Source: JADCCX01 sp031431475
GTDB lineage: Bacteria > Pseudomonadota > Alphaproteobacteria > Rhizobiales > Beijerinckiaceae
Direction: 5' to 3'
DNA length: 39,801 nucleotides
Assembly: GCA_031431475.1 (NCBI GenBank)
Contig: JANPDL010000005.1
Location: 1 to 39,801 of the forward strand
The position numbers and the translations under genes are program-made. How positions within the stretch are numbered: position 1 is the first letter of the stretch; the number at the start of each line of letters is the position of its first letter. Positions 1 through 7,483 of the stretch are shown here, one piece after another. Below the pieces are notes generated by a model that saw nothing but the letters and a program-made list of their open reading frames with translations, was not told the DNA's origin and did no database searches.

Positions 1-133
1 CGGGTCTCACTCCGGCTTCTGCATCTCTGCATGTCATCCCCTTGGCGGGGGCTGAGGCGGTTTCGCCAAGCCACCATATTTTTTGTCATCGCGCAAAATT
101 GTCGGCACGGGGCAGATCGCCTAGATCAGGCGG

Positions 134-2155
134 ATGAACAGCCCTCTCCCGAATCGCGGCATTCCCGCCGGTGACCGTCCGCCAGAGATTGATCTGGATG
201 ACGAAGAGGTGCCTCTGGAGCTTGAGGCCTCCCCGGAAGCGGATATCGAAGCCGCACCCGCTGCCATCCAGGCCGGGGCCGAGGTCATCAAGCGCTTCTG
301 GAAGACCCTGCCCAATTCGCCCGGCGTCTACCGCATGCTCGATAAGGCAGGCGAGGTTCTTTATGTCGGCAAGGCAAAGAAGCTGAAGGCACGCGTCGCG
401 AGCTATGCGCGAGGACAGGGCCATTCCAACCGCATCGCCCGCATGATCGCGGAAACGACAGCCATGGAATTCGTCGTAACGGAGACGGAAACCGAGGCGC
501 TGCTGCTGGAGACGAACTACATCAAACAGTTCCGCCCGCGTTTCAACGTGCTTATGCGCGACGACAAGAGCTTTCCGTACATCCTGATTACCGGCGACCA
601 TGCCGCCCCGCAGATCGTGAAACACCGTGGCGCACGCAACCGGAAAGGCGATTATTACGGTCCTTTCGCTTCGGCCTGGGCGGTGAAGCGCACGATCGAT
701 GCGCTGCAGAAGGCGTTTCTGCTGCGGACCTGTACCGACAGTTATTTCGCCAACCGCACGCGACCCTGCCTGCTGTACCAGATCAAGCGTTGTGCGGGTC
801 CCTGCACAAACGAGGTCACGATGGGTGACTATGCAGAACTGGTGAGTGAGGCGACGGGGTTTCTCTCCGGCAAGAGCCAGGCCGTGCGCGAACATATGGC
901 GCGCGAGATGCAGCAAGCGTCCGCCGCGCTGGAGTTCGAAAAGGCGGCGCGTTTTCGCGACCGTATTGCGGCGCTGTCGGCGACCGGGGGATCGCAGGAT
1001 ATCAACACCCAGACTGTGGAAGAGGCGGATGTGTTTGCTATCGCGGAGCACGAAGGCCAGTTCTGCATCGAGGTCTTTTTCTTTCGCATGTTCCAGAACT
1101 GGGGCAACCGGGCCTATTTTCCCAAGGCACATGCCAGCCTGACGAAAGCTGAGGTGCTGGATGCCTTCATGGCGCAGTTCTATGACGACAAGCCGGTTCC
1201 TCGGCTAATCCTGCTGTCGGAGGAGATCGAGAATGCCGAGTTGCTCGTGGAGGCGTTTTCATCACGCGCGGGCCGCAGGATCGAGATTGCCAGGCCACAG
1301 CGGGGCGAGAAGAAAGATCTTATCGATCACGCGATGAAGAACGCGACGGAAGAACTCTCCCGCCGCCTCGCAGACAGCGCCACGCAGATCAAGCTCATGG
1401 CGGCATTGGCAAAGGCTTTCGGCCTGCCAAACCCGCCACGCCGCATCGAGGTTTACGATAACTCCCACATCTCCGGCACCAATGCTGTGGGTGGCATGAT
1501 CGTGGCGGGCGTGGAGGGCTTCCGGAAGCAACATTACCGGATTTTCAACATCAAATCGGCGGACATCACGCCAGGTGATGATTTTGGCATGATGCGCGAG
1601 GTGCTGGAGCGGCGTTTTTCGCGTCTGGTGAAGGAGGATGGGGTGCCTCCAGTTCCTTCTTCCCCAGAAGGAAAGGAGAAGGGAGACAGGGAAGAGTTTC
1701 CGGCATGGCCCGATCTTGTCCTCATCGACGGCGGCAAGGGACAGCTTGAAGCGGTACGCGCCACGCTCGAAACACTTGGTATTACCGATGTCCCCCTGGT
1801 TGGTGTGGCCAAAGGAGCTGACCGTGATGCCGGGCGCGAGACCTTCATCATGCCGGGGCGTCCTCCATTTCGCCTGCCGCCTCGCGATCCGGCGCTCTAT
1901 TTCGTGCAACGCCTGCGCGACGAGGCGCATCGCTTTGCCATCGGCGCGCACCGGGCCAAGCGCAAGCGCGAGATGACGAAGAGTCCGCTCGACGAGATCG
2001 GTGGCATCGGACCAACGCGAAAGCGGGCGCTTCTGCTGCATTTTGGCACCGCAAAAGCCATATCGCGGGCATCGCTGGATGATCTGGCGCGGACGCCCGG
2101 CGTGAATGCCGCCACGGCCAAGGCAATCCATGATTTCTTCAACGACAAGGCATGA
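134..2155 (+). CDS. uvrC: Excinuclease ABC subunit C
   Basis: UvrC makes the dual incision of nucleotide excision repair after UvrA2-UvrB damage loading. The 673-aa protein has the full domain order: an unusual acidic N-terminal extension (about 1-50), a GIY-YIG nuclease (about 55-135, SPGVYRML then YVGKAKKLKARV), a UVR/UvrB-binding helix (about 265-282, EFEKAARFRDRI), the RNase H-like 5' incision domain (VYDNSHISGTNAVGGM, with Asp442), and C-terminal helix-hairpin-helix repeats (about 618-672). The length is slightly above the usual ~610 aa because of the N-terminal extension and a proline/glutamate-rich linker near residues 505-525, encoded by DNA containing an 8-bp-arm palindrome (see findings). 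The start is the first ATG, with only a weak upstream AGG. Identification is secure; the start is slightly less so. Confidence 0.97.
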   Translation: MNSPLPNRGIPAGDRPPEIDLDDEEVPLELEASPEADIEAAPAAIQAGAEVIKRFWKTLPNSPGVYRMLDKAGEVLYVGKAKKLKARVASYARGQGHSNRIARMIAETTAMEFVVTETETEALLLETNYIKQFRPRFNVLMRDDKSFPYILITGDHAAPQIVKHRGARNRKGDYYGPFASAWAVKRTIDALQKAFLLRTCTDSYFANRTRPCLLYQIKRCAGPCTNEVTMGDYAELVSEATGFLSGKSQAVREHMAREMQQASAALEFEKAARFRDRIAALSATGGSQDINTQTVEEADVFAIAEHEGQFCIEVFFFRMFQNWGNRAYFPKAHASLTKAEVLDAFMAQFYDDKPVPRLILLSEEIENAELLVEAFSSRAGRRIEIARPQRGEKKDLIDHAMKNATEELSRRLADSATQIKLMAALAKAFGLPNPPRRIEVYDNSHISGTNAVGGMIVAGVEGFRKQHYRIFNIKSADITPGDDFGMMREVLERRFSRLVKEDGVPPVPSSPEGKEKGDREEFPAWPDLVLIDGGKGQLEAVRATLETLGITDVPLVGVAKGADRDAGRETFIMPGRPPFRLPPRDPALYFVQRLRDEAHRFAIGAHRAKRKREMTKSPLDEIGGIGPTRKRALLLHFGTAKAISRASLDDLARTPGVNAATAKAIHDFFNDKA

Positions 2156-2163
2156 TCATCAAG

Positions 2164-2200
2164 AAGGGGTGACAAGATAGTCATCGCCCCTTTGGTTTGT
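2164..2200 (+). terminator. Possible terminator after uvrC
   Basis: AAGGGG-TGAC pairs with GTCA-(tcg)-CCCCTT around a 6-nt loop, followed by TTGGTTTG. The stem is GC-rich but carries a 3-nt bulge, and the T-run is broken, so termination may be partial. It would separate uvrC from pgsA. Confidence 0.45.
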
Positions 2201-2265
2201 TGCAACTTCGGGATAGGTAAAATGGGTCGAAACAGCCTCTCCAGGGGCGAATCGGAACAGGACGC

Positions 2266-2892
2266 ATGACGCCCCGCAACAAGAGCCACCCCTTTTCCCT
2301 GCCGAACTGCCTGACGTATCTGCGCATTCTGGCAGTACCAGCCATCGTCGCGATCCTGTTCTGGCCGCGCGAAGACAGCATGCGCTGGTGGGCGCTGGCG
2401 TTTTTCGTGGTCGCCGCGATAACGGATTATTTCGATGGCTATTTCGCCCGCGCGTGGCACCAGTATTCCGCCATCGGCCGCATGCTGGACCCCATCGCGG
2501 ACAAACTTCTGGTGGCGGCAACGCTTTTGATGCTCGTATCGGACGAAACGATTGCCTCGTGGTCGCTGTGGGCGGCAATCATCATCCTGTGCCGCGAAAT
2601 CCTGGTGTCCGGTCTGCGCGAGTTTCTGGCTGAACTCAGGGTTTCCTTGCCGGTCACGCGCATAGCGAAGTGGAAAACCGCAGCGCAGCTCGTCGCTATC
2701 GGTTTTCTCGTGGCAGGCCCTGCTGGTGACAGCGTTCTGCCGGAGAACTGGACGCTGAATATCGGTTTGACACTGTTATGGATCGCGGCGGGCCTGACGC
2801 TCTATACGGGCTGGGATTATTTTGGCTCCGGGATCAAGTATCTGATCGCGGAGGATGAGAAAGAGCCAAAAGAACCGAAGGACGCGGCATGA
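2266..2892 (+). CDS. pgsA: CDP-diacylglycerol--glycerol-3-phosphate 3-phosphatidyltransferase
   Basis: The enzyme condenses CDP-diacylglycerol with glycerol 3-phosphate to phosphatidylglycerol phosphate, the committed step to phosphatidylglycerol and cardiolipin, in the inner membrane. The CDP-alcohol phosphotransferase signature D-x2-D-G-x2-A-R-x8-G-x3-D-x3-D lies at about residues 53-79 (DYFDGYFARA, then GRMLDPIADK). Several hydrophobic segments surround it, and the length of 208 aa is normal. The start ATG has an AGGA about 5 nt upstream. The stop overlaps the moaD start (ATGA), so it is translationally coupled to the molybdopterin synthase genes, an arrangement I recall from other Hyphomicrobiales. 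Confidence 0.95.
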   Translation: MTPRNKSHPFSLPNCLTYLRILAVPAIVAILFWPREDSMRWWALAFFVVAAITDYFDGYFARAWHQYSAIGRMLDPIADKLLVAATLLMLVSDETIASWSLWAAIIILCREILVSGLREFLAELRVSLPVTRIAKWKTAAQLVAIGFLVAGPAGDSVLPENWTLNIGLTLLWIAAGLTLYTGWDYFGSGIKYLIAEDEKEPKEPKDAA

Positions 2893-3146
2893 GCGTAAAG
2901 CTGGTGTATTTTGCCTGGGTGCGCGAGCGCATCGGCAAGCCTGAGGAGAGCGTTGACCTGCCCGCAGCGGTGGTGACGGTCACCGATCTGATAGCGTGGC
3001 TGACAATGCGCGGTGAGGAATACGCCTATGCTTTCGAGAATGGCCCGCTGATCCGCACCGCCATCGACAAGGCGCATGTGAAGCATGATTCACCGGTTGC
3101 AGGCGCACGCGAAATCGCGTTCTTCCCGCCGATGACGGGGGGGTAA
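2889..3146 (+). CDS. moaD: Molybdopterin synthase sulfur carrier subunit
   Basis: MoaD is a ubiquitin-like sulfur carrier. Its C-terminal Gly-Gly is thiocarboxylated and donates sulfur to precursor Z (cPMP) inside the MoaD-MoaE complex during molybdenum cofactor synthesis. The 85-aa product begins MSVKLVYFAWVRERIG and ends in the required FFPPMTGG tail. It overlaps pgsA by 4 nt and moaE by one nt, which fits co-translation of the two synthase subunits. Confidence 0.95.
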   Translation: MSVKLVYFAWVRERIGKPEESVDLPAAVVTVTDLIAWLTMRGEEYAYAFENGPLIRTAIDKAHVKHDSPVAGAREIAFFPPMTGG

Positions 3147-3607
3147 TGTTTGCCGTCCATGTCCAAACCGAAGACTTCGACATCGCTGCAGAGCAGAAGA
3201 AGCTCTGCGCGAGACGACTCGACATCGGTGCTGTCGTGACCTTCACCGGGCTATGCCGGGATGAACAGGGCACGCTCACTGCACTGGAGCTGGAACATTA
3301 CCCCGGCATGGCTGAGGAGGAGATGGGCCGCGTTCTGGACGATGCCAGAGGGCGATGGCCGCTGGATGGCGCGGTTCTGATCCATCGTTTCGGAAAAATC
3401 GCCCCCGGTGAGAACATCGTGCTCGTCGTCACGGCCTCAAGGCACCGCACGGCGGCCTTCGCAGCGGCGGAATTCCTGATGGATTATCTCAAGACCCGCG
3501 CGCCGTTCTGGAAGAAGGAGCATCGCAAGGATGGTTCCAGGGGTGGATGGGTCGAGGCGAAGGACGCCGATGATCAGGCGCTGGAGAAGTGGTCAGGCCG
3601 TCCGTAG
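3146..3607 (+). CDS. moaE: Molybdopterin synthase catalytic subunit
   Basis: MoaE converts cPMP to molybdopterin using sulfur from MoaD. The 153-aa protein has the family hallmarks: the FTGLCRDE segment (about 32-39), the HRFGKIAPGE region, the ASRHRTAAFAAAEF helix, and the C-terminal active-site stretch APFWKKEHRKDG with the conserved lysines. Its ATG uses the last base of the moaD stop codon. The stop codon directly abuts that of the convergent DUF1003 gene, so no terminator fits between them. Confidence 0.95.
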   Translation: MFAVHVQTEDFDIAAEQKKLCARRLDIGAVVTFTGLCRDEQGTLTALELEHYPGMAEEEMGRVLDDARGRWPLDGAVLIHRFGKIAPGENIVLVVTASRHRTAAFAAAEFLMDYLKTRAPFWKKEHRKDGSRGGWVEAKDADDQALEKWSGRP

Positions 3608-4099
3608 TCAGGCTTTCGTGGACGTTGAGGCCAGCAACCGGTCGACCTTTCCGTGCAACTCCAGAATTTCCATCTCCGCCTTGAGATTCACCTCGTAGTC
3701 CAGCGTGGCTTGAATGCGGTCGCGCGCGGCCTGCCGGTTCTGCGACATCAGGATCAGAGGCGCCTGGATGGAAGCCAGCATTGACAGCAGCAGGTTGAGG
3801 AAGATGTAGGGATAGGGATCAAACTGCGCGGAGGTCGCCAGAACCACGGAATTGAGCAGACTCCAGCAACCCAGAAACACGAAAAACCAGATGATGAAGG
3901 TCCAGGAGCCGCCCCAGCGCGCAACCTGATCCGCCACCTTCTGGCCAAATGTCATACCCTCGTCCACCGAGGTATTCACGTTGCGGGTAATGTGATGCTG
4001 CTTGGCGATGCGCGCGATGACACGCCGGTCACGGTCGCTCAGCGTTGTGACACCGCTTTCGAGCAGTTCGTGCGCCAGCGTACGGATGCTTTCGTCCAT
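3608..4099 (-). CDS. DUF1003 family membrane protein
   Basis: This 163-aa protein matches the DUF1003 layout: a soluble N-terminal region (about 1-60), two closely spaced transmembrane helices (about 65-85 and 96-118, containing WTFIIWFFVFLGCWSLL and a second helix with PYIFLNLLLSML), then the characteristic QAPLILMSQNRQAARDR segment and a C-terminal amphipathic helix ending near residue 160. No biochemical function is established for the family. A GGAG sits 6 nt upstream of the ATG. It lies convergent to and directly abutting moaE, which is probably incidental. Confidence 0.85.
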   Translation of the reverse strand: MDESIRTLAHELLESGVTTLSDRDRRVIARIAKQHHITRNVNTSVDEGMTFGQKVADQVARWGGSWTFIIWFFVFLGCWSLLNSVVLATSAQFDPYPYIFLNLLLSMLASIQAPLILMSQNRQAARDRIQATLDYEVNLKAEMEILELHGKVDRLLASTSTKA

Positions 4100-4137
4100 T
4101 GTGTTCTCCGTCGTGGTAGCGGAGAGAACGCAGGTCC

Positions 4138-4728
4138 CTACCGCAGCATGGGGATGAGGCTTAGCACGAGCAGCGCGGCCATGGTGATATTGAATGCCCG
4201 CAGCGCTTTGGGATCTTGCAGGAAACGCCGGATGCCGACGCCGAAAGCGGCCCAGATCTGGGTTGGCGGTGAGCCCGCCACAAGCATGACAAGGCTAAGA
4301 TAGAGCGCCTTCTCCAGCAGATTGTATCCCGCGGGGCCGTAGACCGAGACCGCACCCAGAATCATCATCCAGGCCTTTGGGTTGACCCATTGAAAGGCAG
4401 CACCTTGAAGGAATGTCAGGGGCTTGCTTTCTGATCGTCCGTCGCTGACACCACTGGCCGTGGCAATCTTGAATGCGAGCCAAAGCATGTAAGCAACTCC
4501 GATGACCTTCAGGGCGAGTTGCAGTCTGGGTTCCGCCAGAAACACGGAACCCAGCCCCAAAGCGATAATGAACATCATCAGGCTAAAGCCGATGTTAATG
4601 CCCCACATGTGGGGTTGCGTTCGCCGAAAGCCAAAATTCGCGGCAGAAGCGAGAACCATGACGTTGTTCGGCCCCGGCGTACCGGACATCGCGATGCAAT
4701 AGAGGATGTAGGGGATCAGCGTTTCCAT
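4138..4728 (-). CDS. LysE/RhtB-type amino acid exporter
   Basis: A 196-aa inner-membrane protein with about six hydrophobic segments and the LysE-family N-terminal signature SGTPGPNNVMVLASAANFG (residues 15-33). The WVNPKAWMM motif at about 113-121 is also typical of LysE/RhtB efflux proteins, which export amino acids or homoserine lactone-like compounds. The substrate cannot be read from the sequence. The gene lies 38 bp upstream of DUF1003 on the same strand and may be co-transcribed with it. The ATG start gives the usual family length. Confidence 0.9.
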   Translation of the reverse strand: METLIPYILYCIAMSGTPGPNNVMVLASAANFGFRRTQPHMWGINIGFSLMMFIIALGLGSVFLAEPRLQLALKVIGVAYMLWLAFKIATASGVSDGRSESKPLTFLQGAAFQWVNPKAWMMILGAVSVYGPAGYNLLEKALYLSLVMLVAGSPPTQIWAAFGVGIRRFLQDPKALRAFNITMAALLVLSLIPMLR

Positions 4729-4803
4729 GACCAGATTAAGTCAGCGTCAAGCTGTCACCATCGTCAATTGCTATTTATTGATGCCGTCAATCACAAACGG
4801 TTT

Positions 4804-5112
4804 TCAAGACCGGACCGAATTTAGGAAGGGCTTGGCAGCCTCCATGGCAGGTGCGCAGGAAGGCACCTGTTCGACCAGCACCTTCTCAGGGGATTGCATA
4901 CCGATGGCCACATAAACCGCTGTCGTGCCGGCCCACCACCAGTTCCCCAAAGCCTTGTCTGCGAGCAGCGGTGCGGCGGCTCGTACGCAGCCTTGGACCT
5001 GCTCGACCACCGCCGCAGGTGCCTGCATGTCCCGCAATTTCTGGTTGAACTCAGCCTGGAAAGGCTCGATGATCAGAAACGAAAAGATATTCAGTACAAA
5101 ATCGCGAAACAC
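4804..5112 (-). CDS. Small protein of unknown function
   Basis: I do not recognise this 102-aa protein. The frame is open upstream of it, but a strong AAAGGAG lies about 7 nt before a GTG at 5110-5112. I therefore choose GTG as start, giving an N-terminus MFRDFVLNIFSFLIIEPF. That stretch is hydrophobic and could be a membrane anchor or uncleaved signal. Two cysteines (in VQGCVRAA and VPSCAPAM) could form a disulfide, and a GNWWWAGTTAVYV stretch is hydrophobic. It may be a small envelope protein. It lies alone between lysE-type and ilvE genes, all on the minus strand. Confidence 0.65.
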   Translation of the reverse strand: MFRDFVLNIFSFLIIEPFQAEFNQKLRDMQAPAAVVEQVQGCVRAAAPLLADKALGNWWWAGTTAVYVAIGMQSPEKVLVEQVPSCAPAMEAAKPFLNSVRS

Positions 5113-5213
5113 TTTATTTCTCCTTTGTCTAGCCGCGCTTGCCAAAGGAGTATGACCAAATAAAGGCTCGGAAGAGCTTCCATATTATTACATAGGAAGT
5201 CTGTATTTTATTG

Positions 5214-6089
5214 TTACTTCGGCATCACAGCCGCCGAGTACGCATCGATCAACACTTTCGTCATGTTGCCCGGAGTATATTTGATTCCGGCGATCTCTCC
5301 GACCGGGGTCACTTCCGCCGCCGTTCCTGTTATAAAGCATTCATTGAAGCTGGACAGTTCCTCCGGCTTGATGCGGCGCTGCACGACCTTCATGCCGTTC
5401 TTGCGGGCCAGCTTGATCACGGTCTGGCGGGTGAGGCCATCGAGGAAGCAATCGGCTTTCGGCGTGTGGATGACGCCGTCCTTGATGAAGAAGACATTGG
5501 CACCGGTGCATTCCGCAACGCGACCCTTCCAGTCCAGCATCAGGGCATCGGCAAAGCCCTCACGCTCCGCCTTGTGCTTGGAGATCGTGCAGATCATGTA
5601 AAGTCCTGCCGCCTTGGCCTTGCAGGGTGCTGTCTTCGGGTCCGGCCTGCGGTATTCCGCCATGCCGAGCCGAATCCCCTTCATGCGTTGCGCGGGATCG
5701 AAATAGCTTGGCCATTCCCAGGTCGCGACGGCAAGATGGATGGTATTCTGCTGAGCCGAGACGCCCATCATCTCCGAGCCGCGCCATGCGATAGGGCGCA
5801 CATAGGCATCGGTCTGCTTGTTGGCCTTCAGCGTCGCCTTCTTGGCCGCATCAATTTCGGCAGCGGTAAAAGGCACCGTCATATCGAGGATACGGGCCGA
5901 CTCGATCAGCCGCTCGGAATGCTTGCGGCTGTGAAAGATCTTGCCGCCATAGGCGCGCTCGCCCTCGAACACGGCAGAACCGTAATGCATGGCATGCGTC
6001 AGCACATGCACCTTCGCGTCGGACCAGGGGATGAGCTGGCCATCCATCCAGATGAATCCGTCACGCTTGTCGAAGGGCTGGCCAGCCAT
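5214..6089 (-). CDS. ilvE: Branched-chain amino acid aminotransferase
   Basis: A PLP-dependent fold-IV aminotransferase that interconverts Leu/Ile/Val with their 2-oxo acids. The 291-aa reading starts at an ATG with GGAG 7 nt upstream. The frame stays open for another ~100 codons upstream, but that part has no family similarity and crosses the divergent promoter. Key segments: MDGQLIPWSDAKVHVLTHA (about 15-33), HYGSAVFEGERAY (35-47), Lys159 in CKAKAAGLY as the probable PLP lysine, GRVAECTGANVFFI, and ECFITGTAAEVTPV near the C-terminus. It is divergent from the MarR regulator operon, with a perfect palindrome between them. Confidence 0.93.
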   Translation of the reverse strand: MAGQPFDKRDGFIWMDGQLIPWSDAKVHVLTHAMHYGSAVFEGERAYGGKIFHSRKHSERLIESARILDMTVPFTAAEIDAAKKATLKANKQTDAYVRPIAWRGSEMMGVSAQQNTIHLAVATWEWPSYFDPAQRMKGIRLGMAEYRRPDPKTAPCKAKAAGLYMICTISKHKAEREGFADALMLDWKGRVAECTGANVFFIKDGVIHTPKADCFLDGLTRQTVIKLARKNGMKVVQRRIKPEELSSFNECFITGTAAEVTPVGEIAGIKYTPGNMTKVLIDAYSAAVMPK

Positions 6090-6184
6090 GGTTTCGCTCC
6101 TGTTTGTGACTACTTTTCTTGCTATCGCGCAACGAAGCAGCCGGGTTGAAGGTTCTTGGCGCACGATCCTTTCGTACGCGAGGC

Positions 6185-6213
6185 TTGACGGGTAACAATT
6201 GGTCTGTGATATG
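6185..6213 (+). promoter_or_regulatory. Candidate promoter of the MarR-response regulator-kinase operon
   Basis: TTGACG (6185-6190), 17 bp, then GATATG (6208-6213) resembles a sigma-70-type promoter. The -10 region is weak but overlaps the left arm of the palindrome at 6209-6231. Confidence 0.35.
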
Positions 6214-6231
6214 TCAACATCACTGACATAT
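6209..6231. promoter_or_regulatory. Perfect palindrome between ilvE and the MarR operon
   Basis: ATATGTCA (6209-6216), a 7-bp spacer, then TGACATAT (6224-6231): perfect 8-bp arms. It sits 5 bp before the MarR start codon and overlaps the candidate -10 box. On the opposite strand it contains a perfect TTGACA (complement of 6212-6217) that could be an ilvE -35 element. MarR dimers bind palindromes of this size, so autoregulation and control of ilvE are plausible. Confidence 0.6.
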
Positions 6232-6236
6232 TTTCC

Positions 6237-6767
6237 TTGGAAAAAACTGTGACGCGTTCCGACCAAACTCTCTCGGCAGTGCCGGACAAGCCTACGGCTT
6301 CCACCGCGCCGATGCCAGATATCGCCCTGATCGAGCTGGTGTTTTTCGGCTATCGCGATTTCGTGGGAGAGCCGGACCGGGTGCTGGCGCGCTATGGCTT
6401 CGGCCGCGCACATCATCGTGTGCTACATTTTGTCAACCGCCGTCCTGGTCTTACCATCGCGGCGCTGCTGGATATCCTTGGCATCACCAAGCAGAGTCTC
6501 GCGCGCGTACTGAAAGACCTGATCGAAGGCGATTTCGTCGAGCAGCGGGCGGGCGCGGATGATCGCCGCCAGCGGCTGCTGCATCTTACGCCAAAGGGTA
6601 CTGCGCTGGCCACCGAACTGGCCGAGCGGCAAGGCCGCCGTATTGCTGAAGCGTTGGCGGAGGCCGGTCCCGAAAGCCGCGAAACCATCGCGAGATTCCT
6701 GATGGGCTTGATTGAACGGGACGAGCGGGATCATATCAGAGCTATGATCACGAAGAAGTTCCCATGA
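6237..6767 (+). CDS. MarR family transcriptional regulator (PetP-like)
   Basis: A 176-aa winged-helix regulator. A disordered N-terminus (about 1-27) is followed by a MarR fold: AHHRVLHFVNRRPGLTIAAL, recognition helix region LGITKQSLARVLKDLIEGDFVEQ, and the wing ADDRRQRLLHLTPKG (about 99-113). The start is TTG at 6237; a GTG four codons later or an internal ATG is also possible. The stop overlaps the next gene's ATG by 4 nt. A MarR gene overlapping an OmpR-type regulator recalls petP-petR of Rhodobacter. That parallel rests on arrangement only, so no symbol is given. Confidence 0.88.
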   Translation: MEKTVTRSDQTLSAVPDKPTASTAPMPDIALIELVFFGYRDFVGEPDRVLARYGFGRAHHRVLHFVNRRPGLTIAALLDILGITKQSLARVLKDLIEGDFVEQRAGADDRRQRLLHLTPKGTALATELAERQGRRIAEALAEAGPESRETIARFLMGLIERDERDHIRAMITKKFP

Positions 6768-7483
6768 ACACGGCTGTCTCGCCCACACCCGCCGATGATG
6801 CCAGCCACATCCTCATCGTGGATGATGACACGCGCATCCGCTCGCTGCTGTCGCAATTTCTGAAAACCAACGGCTACCGCGTCACGACGGCGGAAAGCGC
6901 GGCGGATGCCCGCAAGCGCATGGAAGGCCTCGCCTTTGACCTGATCGTGCTCGACGTGATGATGCCGGGCGAGAACGGCTTCCAGTTCGCCGAGACCCTG
7001 CGGCAGACCTCCGCCGTGCCGATCCTGATGCTGACGGCGCTGGCCGATATCAACGACCGCATCCGGGGCTTTGAACTGGGCGTGGACGATTATCTGTCCA
7101 AGCCATTTGATCCGCGCGAACTGCTGCTGCGCGTGGGGTCCATCCTGCGGCGCGTGACGGCTCCGCCGCCAGCCAACCAGAACACCTCGCCCGAGAGCGT
7201 GTCCTTCGGGCGCTTTACCTATCATATCGGGCGCAATGAACTGACCCTTGGCGGAGAGGCCGTGAAAATTACTGACCGCGAGCGCGACATGATGAAACTG
7301 CTGGCGGAAGCCAACGGCGCGCCGGTGAGCCGCGAGTCTCTGGGTGGACCGGATTCCGACGCCAACGAGCGCACGATCGACGTGCAGATCAACCGCCTGC
7401 GCCGCAAGATCGAGCGCGATCCGGCCAACCCAATGTATTTACAGACGGTCAGAGGATCGGGCTATCGCCTGATCGTCGACTGA
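6764..7483 (+). CDS. OmpR/PhoB-family response regulator (PetR-like)
   Basis: A 239-aa two-domain response regulator. The receiver domain covers about 15-130, with the acidic pocket DDD near residue 20, phospho-acceptor Asp64 in LIVLDVMMPGENG, and the conserved Lys in DDYLSKPFDPREL. The C-terminal winged helix spans about 145-237, with DVQINRLRRKIERDP as the recognition helix and VRGSGYRL at the end. It overlaps the MarR gene by 4 nt and the kinase start by one nt (TGATG), so all three are translationally coupled. The cognate kinase is almost certainly the next gene. Confidence 0.94.
   Translation: MNTAVSPTPADDASHILIVDDDTRIRSLLSQFLKTNGYRVTTAESAADARKRMEGLAFDLIVLDVMMPGENGFQFAETLRQTSAVPILMLTALADINDRIRGFELGVDDYLSKPFDPRELLLRVGSILRRVTAPPPANQNTSPESVSFGRFTYHIGRNELTLGGEAVKITDRERDMMKLLAEANGAPVSRESLGGPDSDANERTIDVQINRLRRKIERDPANPMYLQTVRGSGYRLIVD

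Noticed and set aside
86..1132. Long minus-strand open frame (348 aa) opposite uvrC
   Set aside because: It is a shadow of the GC-rich uvrC coding frame, without recognisable domains. The same holds for the long antisense frames opposite smc, the RND pump and the EnvZ-like kinase.
4731..4750. CtrA box upstream of the LysE-type gene
   Set aside because: TTAA-N7-TCAA has one half-site mismatch and no trailing C; a near match only.
5160..5213. ilvE terminator
   Set aside because: Only weak imperfect hairpins with interrupted T-runs on the minus strand; not strong enough to annotate.
6090..6416. N-terminal extension of the ilvE frame
   Set aside because: It runs across the divergent promoter and into the MarR gene, has no family similarity, and a ribosome site marks the internal ATG at 6087-6089.
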